Source of the DNA: Pedobacter hartonius
GTDB taxonomy: Bacteria > Bacteroidota > Bacteroidia > Sphingobacteriales > Sphingobacteriaceae
DNA length: 64,000 nucleotides
NCBI RefSeq assembly: GCF_900107535.1
Contig: NZ_FNRA01000003.1
Location: forward strand, 248,001-312,000
Direction of reading: 5' to 3'
In this document: positions 55,005-62,537 of the stretch, piece after piece
Layout: each line of letters begins with the position of its first letter
Position numbering within the stretch: the first letter of the stretch is position 1
The notes under the pieces: model-generated
Databases searched by the model: none
Seen by the model: the letters and a program-made list of their open reading frames with translations, nothing else
What the model was told of the DNA's origin: nothing
Made by a program: the position numbers and the translations under genes

Positions 55005-55480
55005 ATTTGGTTAGTGCCGGTTACTGATCATCGAAAATAAATAAACACAGGCACTCTTTGTATCATTTTGTTAAATGATATCAATAAGTGCATTTAAAAT
55101 CTCATATCTTTTACTTTTGTAATTCTTGTCTTTAGGTCTATATTTAGGTTAGGAGAATGAACACAGTGATGTTGTTTTCCCTATTCTCCTTCCATTTAGG
55201 CACGATATCTGGTTTATTTTAAAAGTATTCCCGTCTGTTTTAACCCTGTCTGCTCCATACCATGTATACTCCACAAACACTGCAGCTATATACCAAAAAT
55301 ACCTCAGATATACCGGTGCCGTATAGTTAGCGTATGCCCCGCGTTTAGATGAGGTATACCTGGTACGTCCTGAATACGCAAGAATTATATGCGGATAAGG
55401 TTTAAACTACAGCAATATCTATTTCAGGACTATGTTGTTCATAAAAGCATTAACTTTAACACTATCAATTATAAATCGTT
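55005..55480. other. Intergenic region between divergent AraC and TetR genes
   Basis: No gene was seen in these 476 bases. They hold the upstream regions of both regulators. An 8-bp inverted repeat (AGGAGAAT near 55150 and ATTCTCCT near 55183) is the only visible structure. No family-specific operator was recognised. Confidence 0.4.
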
Positions 55481-56083
55481 ATGAGCAGTAAAGAGCGGAG
55501 GGAAAGGCTAAAGGTGAAGGTCCATAAACAGATCCTCGAAGCCGCAATGGGAATCATAAAAAATGAGGGAAGCGAGTCATTAAGTATCAGGAAAATTGCC
55601 GACATCATAGAATACAGCCCTCCGATCATCTACTCCTATTTCTTAAACAAGGAAGCCGTTTTGATTGAATTGTCAAAACAGGGATATACCATGCTGATCA
55701 ATATTATGCAACAAGAGCTGGCAATGGTTACCGGTCCGAAAGAAAGGTTTGAAGCCATGTTAATGGCCTACCTGGATTTTGCAACGAAAGAGCCCGAGCT
55801 GTACCAGTTGATGTACACGGTAGGTGCAAGTGTTACAGACGTGGGGAAAGCTTTCCCGGCACTGGCAACATTTATTAATCTCTTCCGGGAACAAATACAG
55901 TTAGTAGCAAAAAAAGATACATTTACGGAAGGCAATTTCCGGTGTAGCTATCTGGTATGCGTATCTTTTGTGCATGGCCTTGCAGCCTTAAATCGCTATT
56001 ACAAAGATATAGATCCGGCAATGAACAATAAAGTATTGAAGAAAGCCATTGCAGGGGTGATCAGCACACTTGACTGTGCCTAG
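55481..56083 (+). CDS. TetR/AcrR family transcriptional regulator
   Basis: This 200-aa protein has an N-terminal TetR HTH (about 12-60: ILEAAMGIIKNEGSESLSIR, then IADIIEYSPPIIYSYFLNKE). An all-helical ligand/dimer domain follows, with FEAMLMAYLDFATKEPELYQ typical of WHG-domain members. It acts as a repressor responding to a small molecule. The target is unknown. No exporter is directly adjacent, and the next gene is convergent. Confidence 0.92.
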   Translation: MSSKERRERLKVKVHKQILEAAMGIIKNEGSESLSIRKIADIIEYSPPIIYSYFLNKEAVLIELSKQGYTMLINIMQQELAMVTGPKERFEAMLMAYLDFATKEPELYQLMYTVGASVTDVGKAFPALATFINLFREQIQLVAKKDTFTEGNFRCSYLVCVSFVHGLAALNRYYKDIDPAMNNKVLKKAIAGVISTLDCA

Positions 56084-56086
56084 ACC

Positions 56087-56509
56087 CTACTTAGACAGGC
56101 AATCCTTTTTTTCTTTAGCTTTTGCTAGAACCGGTTCAGCTGAATTTTGTGTGATTTCCTGACAGGTAATCTTGTTAGCATATCCGCTTTGAGTACTCAC
56201 TACACTGACATAGTTCGTTTTACCTTCAGCCACCATGATCTTCAACGGTGGTGATTTTTTTCCGGTGGATAAGCCCCCGCTAACGACGCTAAGGGTATGT
56301 TCGCCCGCACCTAAATCATGTATTGAAAACGACTTATTTTTCAGTTTGCAAATTAATTGATCATCGATATAAAATGAGTAATTAACAGCAGATCCGGTGT
56401 ACCCTGTGGACCTGATCAAATAAACCTGCCCGGCGTTTGTTTGTGAGAAAGCAGTAAAAGATCCGGTAATAAGATATGCGAATAGCGCGATTAATTTAAA
56501 TGCTTTCAT
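56087..56509 (-). CDS. DUF2846-like secreted protein
   Basis: This 140-aa protein has a signal peptide (about 1-23, TAFSQ). The core QVYLIRSTGYTGSAVNYSFY, IDDQLICKLKN and LGAGEHTLSVV follows the DUF2846 pattern of small beta-sandwich envelope proteins. The C-terminus is basic. Function is unknown. It converges on the TetR gene with a 3-bp gap and is not in an operon. Confidence 0.7.
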   Translation of the reverse strand: MKAFKLIALFAYLITGSFTAFSQTNAGQVYLIRSTGYTGSAVNYSFYIDDQLICKLKNKSFSIHDLGAGEHTLSVVSGGLSTGKKSPPLKIMVAEGKTNYVSVVSTQSGYANKITCQEITQNSAEPVLAKAKEKKDCLSK

Positions 56510-56675
56510 AGTATTAGTGTGAAATTTTCAGACCTGTTTATTTTCAATTATCACTCAATATAATAAAAAACCCAATTTATTTTATCCGTTTTACTGAACT
56601 TTTTTTCATAAAGAATGATTTAGCCACCAAAATATAATTTTTTTCATAAAAAAATTATAACCGCTGCTTTTATAA

Positions 56676-57164
56676 ATGATAAAATTTCTATCCCGTTCGC
56701 TGATTATTATTGGCGCATGCCTGTGTGCCTGCATGGTATTATATGCACAAAGTAGGGATACCACGCGGGTGAGGAACGGGAAAGATAGTACCATCAATAG
56801 TTTTGTGATCAAAATGCAGGCTTTTGCAAAGACATCAGCCCGGAAAAGCGCGGATGAATTTGCGGCAGATAAAGCCACATTAGCGCAGAACAGCATATTT
56901 AAACAGATCAAAAAGACCGTACACAAAGCAAAGATCTACTTGAAAACGAACGTTGACACAATTGGTACGAGGGCACAACTGGAGATGACCGAAAAAAATT
57001 TCGTGACCGCCGGAAACGGAGTGTTTACGAACAAAGGCAAAGTGCAGACATTTCGCAACTTAACTGCAACGGCAAAAATCCTGACTGAGCTGCTGAACAA
57101 GGCAAATACCAGTAAGGCCTGGCTTGACCGTCACCAGGAACAGCTTATCGGGTTCCGGCACTAG
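56676..57164 (+). CDS. Exported protein resembling the N-terminus of a mechanosensitive-channel protein, possibly truncated
   Basis: This 162-aa protein has an N-terminal signal or anchor (about 5-25, ACLCACMVLYAQ). The remainder is helical and charged, with KKTVHKAKIYLKTNVDT and FRNLTATAKILTELLNKANT. To my memory this matches the periplasmic N-terminal part of MscS-type channels in Sphingobacteriaceae. Here it stops with TAG after IGFRH and no channel domain follows. It is either a truncated gene or a free-standing version. Confidence in the family link is moderate. Confidence 0.6.
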   Translation: MIKFLSRSLIIIGACLCACMVLYAQSRDTTRVRNGKDSTINSFVIKMQAFAKTSARKSADEFAADKATLAQNSIFKQIKKTVHKAKIYLKTNVDTIGTRAQLEMTEKNFVTAGNGVFTNKGKVQTFRNLTATAKILTELLNKANTSKAWLDRHQEQLIGFRH

Positions 57165-57265
57165 TTAAATTCAGTGCTAAGCGTACATCGCTATTACAGC
57201 AATATTTAGGGCAAACGGCATTGTCATGCCTTTTCCGCAGCAGGATGTTTACCTGCACCATCCGC

Positions 57266-57302
57266 AAAATCCCCGGGAGGGTGAATAATTCCCGGGGATT
57301 TT
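57266..57302. terminator. Bidirectional terminator
   Basis: AAAATCCCCGGGA and TCCCGGGGATTTT form a perfect 13-bp stem with an 11-nt loop, and a T-run on either strand. It lies between the rightward 162-aa gene and the leftward HD hydrolase gene. Confidence 0.8.
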
Positions 57303-57311
57303 CACTGACCT

Positions 57312-57962
57312 CTATTCACTCCATGGAGAATGCAGGATACAATCGCAGAAGTTTTTACGGTGAAAATTCGGAATCATAAATGCGCAGACATCTGCTTTGA
57401 TATTGCCGAAGGTAGTATCCGTTTTGTGCTCAAAACCTGAGAAAAAAGTAGGAATAATCTTGTTTTTAAAGTTATTCCTGGGATAAGCAGCAATAATTTC
57501 TTCGCGGTGGGCATCACTGAGATTTTCGTAATCCTCTCCTATCACGTCTAATCCTACCCCGGCATACATCAGTGCCACTTCAGGCTCTTTATGCTCGGCT
57601 ATTCCGATAGTGGTATGGAGGGCGATGGTATCCCAGACCAATTGTAATGACTCTTTTGGAAGACTGTACCCCTGAAGAAAATTTCTGGCTGCATTGGCTC
57701 CGTCCACCTCAAACCGCAGATCGGGACTGCTGTAATGAGGAGTTAAACCAAGGTCGTGAAACATCGCGCTCACATACAGCAGCTCTGGATCATATATCTT
57801 GTTGTTGCGCTGTCCGTTCAGAGAGCCGAAAAGGAAAACGCGTAACGAATGGTTGTAGATAAATTCAGTTCCATGTTCCAGAAGTAACTCGGTAGCCTGG
57901 ATGGCTATTGCACTGTCCGGAATGCTGATCCCGGCAAGTGATTTTAATCTGTTTACTGACAT
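57312..57962 (-). CDS. HD-domain hydrolase, cyanamide hydratase-like
   Basis: This 216-aa protein has HD metal residues His38 (YNHSLR), His69-Asp70 (AMFHDLGL) and a later FEVDGANAARNFL plus IALHTTIGIA. That pattern is typical of the bacterial proteins related to fungal cyanamide hydratase. It is cytosolic. The real substrate is unknown, as few members are characterised. A -7-like TAAGTTTG (minus strand 57979-57986) precedes the start. The AraC gene upstream is on the same strand, 63 bp away, and probably regulates it. Confidence 0.85.
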   Translation of the reverse strand: MSVNRLKSLAGISIPDSAIAIQATELLLEHGTEFIYNHSLRVFLFGSLNGQRNNKIYDPELLYVSAMFHDLGLTPHYSSPDLRFEVDGANAARNFLQGYSLPKESLQLVWDTIALHTTIGIAEHKEPEVALMYAGVGLDVIGEDYENLSDAHREEIIAAYPRNNFKNKIIPTFFSGFEHKTDTTFGNIKADVCAFMIPNFHRKNFCDCILHSPWSE

Positions 57963-58025
57963 ATGTATATTTTTTATACAAACTTAGCCCCTTAAGATGG
58001 CACACAGAATGTTAAAAAAGGAAGA

Positions 58026-58886
58026 TCACATGTCAGTTTTGACCAGCCCGCGCCTGTAATGCTGAGGAGATTGCGCGGCATTTTTCTTGAAAAAATGGCT
58101 GAATTGTTCCGGAGTAGAGAACCTTAGCCGGAAGGCGATGTCTTTAACAGGATTTGAGGAGAACTGGAGGTAGCGTTTTGCCTCGGCCATGAGTTTACTG
58201 TTGATCAATTCCTTTGCCCCCTTCCCGCTGTAACGTTTGCACAATGTTGTAAGTTTTCGTGATGAAATATTCAGTTCTGCCGCATAATAATCCACTTCTC
58301 GGGAAACCATAAAGTCTTTACCGATCAAGTCATAGAACTGGCGGTACTGCTGGTATTCATAGTTATCAAATCCTGCTTTTAAAGCGGCATTGATATTTGC
58401 CATTTTAATCATCATGATCTTCAGATAGGCTGCCAGTGCATCAGGTTTGTTAATGTAGTCCGGCTTCCGGTCTTCTCTCCATAAGGCGCGGAATATGGGC
58501 GCAATTTCTTTAAAATCCCCACGGTCTAATGGCAACAATTGGTTGACCGCAGCGTTATCAAAAAGGACAGACTTACAGTTACTGGCGCTGGCCGGTGCCT
58601 TTTCCCAGAAGAATTCATCAAAGTTGAGTTCATAGCCGGTGATGGATGCTCCCTTCCGAATGTGAAAAGACTGGTCTTTGGCCATCAGAAAAATCTGGCG
58701 ACCACTGATGTTATAAGCATAATTGTCAATCATCAGTACACCGCTCCCTTCCCGGACAAACAGAATCCGGTTATGAAGCAGGCGCAATGCTGCTTCTCCC
58801 TCAAATACCTGGTCTGCGTAATCACTAATAGAGAAAGCATAATTTGATTCCTGATCAGTTACGCTAAATTTTTCATCGTTTAACAT
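58026..58886 (-). CDS. AraC family transcriptional regulator
   Basis: This 286-aa protein has an N-terminal ligand-binding part with GSGVLMIDNYAYNISGRQIF and a C-terminal AraC double HTH at about 180-280 (ELNISSRKLTTLCKRYSGKG and IAFRLRFSTPEQFSHFFKKN). It lies upstream of, and in the same direction as, the HD hydrolase gene. A good Bacteroidota promoter lies about 38 bp upstream. Confidence 0.9.
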   Translation of the reverse strand: MLNDEKFSVTDQESNYAFSISDYADQVFEGEAALRLLHNRILFVREGSGVLMIDNYAYNISGRQIFLMAKDQSFHIRKGASITGYELNFDEFFWEKAPASASNCKSVLFDNAAVNQLLPLDRGDFKEIAPIFRALWREDRKPDYINKPDALAAYLKIMMIKMANINAALKAGFDNYEYQQYRQFYDLIGKDFMVSREVDYYAAELNISSRKLTTLCKRYSGKGAKELINSKLMAEAKRYLQFSSNPVKDIAFRLRFSTPEQFSHFFKKNAAQSPQHYRRGLVKTDM

Positions 58887-58923
58887 AGATTCATCCTTCT
58901 GACTGTTGATACGCCCCGGCTGG

Positions 58924-58951
58924 CAAATATAGATGAACGTTTATTTTCAAA
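58924..58951 (-). promoter_or_regulatory. Promoter of the AraC gene
   Basis: On the minus strand TATATTTG (58924-58931) matches the -7 consensus, and TTTG (58948-58951) lies 16 nt upstream as a -33 element. The start codon is about 38 bp downstream. Confidence 0.45.
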
Positions 58952-59197
58952 CGTGAAGCTGTTATGATGTGACGGCCAACTGACTAAATGAACCAGCCTG
59001 CTTTTAAGATCACATAAATGACAAAAATTTCTTTCCAGACATTTTCTGGTTAAACGCTCCGGTGTACCTGATTGTATTACTGGATACCGCAGACACCTGC
59101 AAATCTGAGAATCTCGGTGGGTTATAATTTTCAATGGAGGACTGCTAGTCTGACTTCCTGAAGCCAGTAATATTTTTTTTTAGAAAAACGTTGCTGA

Positions 59198-60400
59198 TTA
59201 CCGCTTAATCCGGATAAAAAATGTACTCCCGGTACCTGGTGCTGAAGTCACATCAATTGATCCGTTTAACGCCGTCACAAGATCCTTAACGGTTGACAGA
59301 CCTATTCCTGTCCCTTTTTGCTGATTTCTGTCTGTTTGTCCCAATGTGAAATTGGAAGTAAAGATCTTTTCATGGTATTCGGCAGGTATACCGATGCCAT
59401 TGTCTTCGATCTCCAGTTTGTAATATTCATCATCCTGCTCAAAGCGGATATCGATCAGTCCTTCTTCCTTGTCATTATACCTGATTGCATTGTTCAGCAG
59501 GTTAAGAATAATCTGGTCGAACGCAATCAATGAGGTGTAAATTTCATACTTTTCCTCAGGGATACTGATCTTTATTCCCTTCGGAATGATTTGCATGTTG
59601 ATGATCTTCTTTAGCAGGCCATTGAGGCTGAATTGCCTTTTATTGGCAAGAAGGGAGGAGGGCGATTTGGAATACTCCAGCATTTCGTCTACCAGCTGAA
59701 GTAAGTTCTGCGTTGAGGATATATTGAGATCTATCAGCTTTAAGCAACCTTCATACAGTTGTTTTTCATAACGTATTTTCAATGCCTGGGAGCCCAATAA
59801 TACGTTACTCAACGGATTTTTAATATCATGAGCAGCCATCGATGCAAATTTCTGGATCAGCACATTGGAGTTCAGCAGGTTATGGTTGGTCTTTTCCAGT
59901 TGTCTGATCTTTCTTCTGAGTTCCAGCTTGTCCATCACCTGTTTGGCCAGGGATTTAAGTGCATTAACCTGATTAGGTGATAAGCTGTTGGCTTTCTGAT
60001 CATATACACAAATTGTTCCCAGGGCAAATCCATCTTCATTGATAATGGGTACCCCGGCATAGAAAGAGATCTGTGTAACGCCGGTTACTACCGGGTTATC
60101 CGAAAACCTGGCATCGAGACTGGCATCCGGCACCATCATGATATCATCACTTGATGCAATCGCGTGGTTACAAAATGACATATCCCTTCTATTTTCTTTC
60201 AGGTCTGTTCCAAAATGCGATTTAAATGTCTGCCGGTCAGCACCGATAAAGGTGATTAACGCTATCGGTACTTCACAGATCGTTGATGCCAGAGATGCCA
60301 GGTCATCAAATTCCTGTTCGCTTTCCGTATCAAAAATATCATAAGTATCCAGAGCGCCCAGTCTTTGGGCTTCGGCATTATTTAATGGAATATTCTTCAT
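59198..60400 (-). CDS. GAF-domain sensor histidine kinase
   Basis: This soluble kinase is about 400 aa. I prefer ATG 60400; a TTG-started frame reaches 60418. A GAF domain (about 25-165 of the longer frame) with FCNHAIASSDDIMMVPDASL is the kind seen in phytochrome-like and redox sensors. HisKA follows with SMAAHDIKNPLSNVL (His197 in that numbering). HATPase has NLLNNAIRY, DNGIGIP and GTGIGLSTVKDL. No membrane helices or partner regulator are visible nearby. A TATATTTG -7 element (minus strand 60429-60436) gives a leader of about 25 nt. Confidence 0.9.
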   Translation of the reverse strand: MKNIPLNNAEAQRLGALDTYDIFDTESEQEFDDLASLASTICEVPIALITFIGADRQTFKSHFGTDLKENRRDMSFCNHAIASSDDIMMVPDASLDARFSDNPVVTGVTQISFYAGVPIINEDGFALGTICVYDQKANSLSPNQVNALKSLAKQVMDKLELRRKIRQLEKTNHNLLNSNVLIQKFASMAAHDIKNPLSNVLLGSQALKIRYEKQLYEGCLKLIDLNISSTQNLLQLVDEMLEYSKSPSSLLANKRQFSLNGLLKKIINMQIIPKGIKISIPEEKYEIYTSLIAFDQIILNLLNNAIRYNDKEEGLIDIRFEQDDEYYKLEIEDNGIGIPAEYHEKIFTSNFTLGQTDRNQQKGTGIGLSTVKDLVTALNGSIDVTSAPGTGSTFFIRIKR

Positions 60401-60541
60401 TCGTGATAAGCTAGACAATAGATGATTTCAAATATAACTCATTTCCACGTAATTGTTCAGCTTGGAAGCTTTAAAAGCCATAGGACAAGTTTTTATCAGA
60501 AAGTCTTATGATTAAAATAGTTAGCGGATTAACACGCTTCG

Positions 60542-60733
60542 CTAACTGCATAAAATGGTGCAGACAAAGAAAATCGAGATCAGCAGGAAGCCATCCAGGT
60601 AAGCCTGCATCTGCGCATGTTTAGACAGGCTATGGTCTAATGCGCCATAAGCAGCTTGTTTAGCTAATGACAGGTTCATTCCTTTGGCAATCATGCGCCG
60701 GGTTTTGATGTCAATTTTAGATTTAAATGGCAT
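60542..60733 (-). pseudogene. Likely C-terminal remnant of a DHA2-type MFS transporter
   Basis: The 63-aa frame reads AYGALDHSLSKHAQMQAYLD followed by a hydrophobic helix (GFLLISIFFVCTILC). That is the usual last membrane segment of EmrB/DHA2 drug exporters, with QAxMxAYxDxF. The first residues (MPFKSKIDIKTRR) are unrelated, and no further transporter sequence lies upstream. A genuine small membrane protein is possible but less likely. It lies next to a broken MarR regulator, a usual partner of such exporters. Confidence 0.5.
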
Positions 60734-60767
60734 TTATAAGGAATCATTTATTACCTGATTTTTATTT

Positions 60768-60775
60768 TAAATTTG
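60768..60775 (+). promoter_or_regulatory. -7 element at the MarR gene (near-leaderless)
   Basis: TAAATTTG matches the TAnnTTTG consensus and ends 4 bp before the ATG at 60780, so the transcript would start at or next to the start codon. Confidence 0.4.
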
Positions 60776-60779
60776 CGAT

Positions 60780-61234
60780 ATGGAACATGTTCAAGATCCT
60801 GACAGGGTAATTTTCAAACTGCTTTATATTTTAAGACGCCATACAGACAGGGCGGCCACTGCAAAACTGGCCGCCTTGGTGCCGGGAGATTTCAATATAA
60901 CTTTTATGCCCTATTTCATGAGTATCGCAGAGGAATCACTAACCATGAACTGGTCAATAAAATCATGGTAACCAAACAGGGCGTAAGTAAGACGGTAAAG
61001 GAACTTGAACGGCTGGGCCTGGTTTATACTGGTAAGAGTGAAACAGATGCCAGATCGATCATGATCTATTTAACAGAAGAAGGAAAAAACTTATACACAG
61101 CTATTGGTAAAATGGCAGATACGATGACTGAAAAATATATCAACCTGATTGGCGCAAAAAAATACGAACAGTTTATAAGTACCTGCGTTAAAATCTCAAA
61201 ATGGCATGAAAATAAGGAGGATGGTATTATCTAA
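60780..61234 (+). pseudogene. MarR family regulator with a one-base frameshift
   Basis: Two overlapping frames (60780-60971 and 60965-61234) make one MarR protein of about 150 aa once a single missing base near 60930 is restored (GCAGAGGAATC for GCAGANGGAATC). The joined reading is SIAEGITNHELVNKIMVTKQ then GVSKTVKELERLGLV, the winged-helix recognition region, followed by TDARSIMIYLTEEGK. The C-terminal dimer helices are intact. It is either a recent pseudogene or a base-calling error. Confidence 0.78.
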
Positions 61235-61705
61235 ATGACACAGATCAACCAAATTTCAATGCAGCTGAAAGAAGCAATAATCATCCTCTGCACCGGCCTG
61301 GCCTTTGTATTTACCGGTTGCAATAGCGATGCTGTTGGTGAGGGCGGGCCAAAAGTACTGTATCGTGCTGTAGACAAAAGGGATACTGCCAGCTTTAAAG
61401 TCTACTTTACCCAAAAAGAGTTTCACGGGCAGTTTGAAATCAATTATGCCGGGGTATATAAAGATTCAGGTGATGTAAACGGAATCATTAAAGGTGATAC
61501 CCTGATGGGAACTTTTCATTACCAAAGTTATGGCATTGAAAAATGGTACAGGATTCCAATAGCGCTGTTAAAAAAAGATGACCGCTTAATCATGGGTATC
61601 GGATCGATGGAGATCTATATGAATATGACCTTTTTCACAAAAAGCACCCCGATCGATTATCAGCATCCAAAGTTTGTTTTAAAAAAATGCCTTAGCGGAA
61701 ACTAA
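61235..61705 (+). CDS. Small hypothetical lipoprotein
   Basis: The protein is up to 156 aa, with a lipoprotein signal ending FVFTGC. The ATG at 61235 abuts the MarR stop. An internal Met at 61259 gives a more usual signal length. The mature part is beta-rich (FHGQFEINYAGVYKDSGDVN, GTFHYQSYGIEKWY). This is a small barrel-like envelope protein seen in many Bacteroidota, with no known function. It was probably cotranscribed with the MarR gene. Confidence 0.75.
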   Translation: MTQINQISMQLKEAIIILCTGLAFVFTGCNSDAVGEGGPKVLYRAVDKRDTASFKVYFTQKEFHGQFEINYAGVYKDSGDVNGIIKGDTLMGTFHYQSYGIEKWYRIPIALLKKDDRLIMGIGSMEIYMNMTFFTKSTPIDYQHPKFVLKKCLSGN

Positions 61706-61824
61706 GATTAACGGTTCAGCGGTGGCGACGGCTCATTTTATTTCAGGCCTGGCAATATGTAATAAAACTATTCATATTTGTTGCAATAGAGATGCATGCA
61801 ATGCATATTTTAGTAAAGATCTAA

Positions 61825-62364
61825 ACTAATCCACTGGTACTGGGCTGGACAGGCATGCGCGGTGTAGTATCACTTGCTGCCGCTTTATCAATTCCTGTTC
61901 AACTCGCCGATGGTTCAGCATTCCCGGAGCGGAACCTGATCCTGTTTATCACTTTTATCGTGATCCTGTTAACCTCATTGTTGCAGGGACTGACACTACC
62001 CTATCTGATCAAAAGATTCGATTTGCCCGACCTTGATGATGCCAGCCCTGAAGAAGAGACAGAAAGCAGGATACAAAGGGAGCTGGCAGACTATATGCTC
62101 CTGCATTTATAGACAAATTATAACGAGGAGTTAAACAGACAGCCCTTTCTATTGCAACTTGCCGGTAAATGGGAGCTGAAAGTTCAGTCAGATAACGAAA
62201 CTACCCTCCCGGAAGAAGTCAAAACATTTTACCTCAATCTTTTAGACTAGCAAAGGAAATGGTTGCTGAAAAAAAATACCGAAGAAGAATTGCTCAACGA
62301 AGGCATTATACGCAAACACCTCCATTACCCGGATCTGGAAGAGGAGAAACTCCTGTTTCTGTAA
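61825..62364 (+). pseudogene. CPA1-type Na+/H+ antiporter, 3' remnant with two in-frame TAG codons
   Basis: The frame begins after a stop at 61822 with PLVLGWTGMRGVVSLAAALS, the conserved core of CPA1 (NhaP-like) antiporters, then the last membrane segment (LILFITFIVILLTSLLQGLT). It continues through TAG at 62110 and TAG at 62248 in the same frame to TAA at 62362. Between and after them it reads NRQPFLLQLAGKWELKVQ and GIIRKHLHYPDLEEEKLLFL, the normal cytoplasmic tail. The 5' two thirds of the gene are missing. Both stops are single substitutions, so decay is by truncation plus point mutation. Confidence 0.8.
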
Positions 62365-62455
62365 ACCCCCATCAAGATATATAACAGCCTCCTGCTGGTG
62401 TAACAGATTGAACCGTCTGCTTCAGCAACAATGACAGACGTAACATATTATAATA

Positions 62456-62471
62456 ATTAGTTTAAACTAAT
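62456..62471. promoter_or_regulatory. 16-bp palindrome upstream of the TonB receptor
   Basis: ATTAGTTTAAACTAAT is a perfect palindrome in AT-rich DNA, 66 bp before the receptor start. It may be an operator. AT-rich chance occurrence is possible. Confidence 0.3.
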
Positions 62472-62537
62472 AATTATAATTTGCTTTATAAAATTATTAT
62501 TATTTGCTTTGCCTTCAGATAAGAAGAATATACAAAC

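Noticed and set aside
58880..59134. An 84-aa minus-strand ORF upstream of the AraC gene at 58026-58886
   Set aside because: It covers the likely promoter of that gene, overlaps its start and has an unstructured, Cys/Arg-rich composition. No family was recognised.
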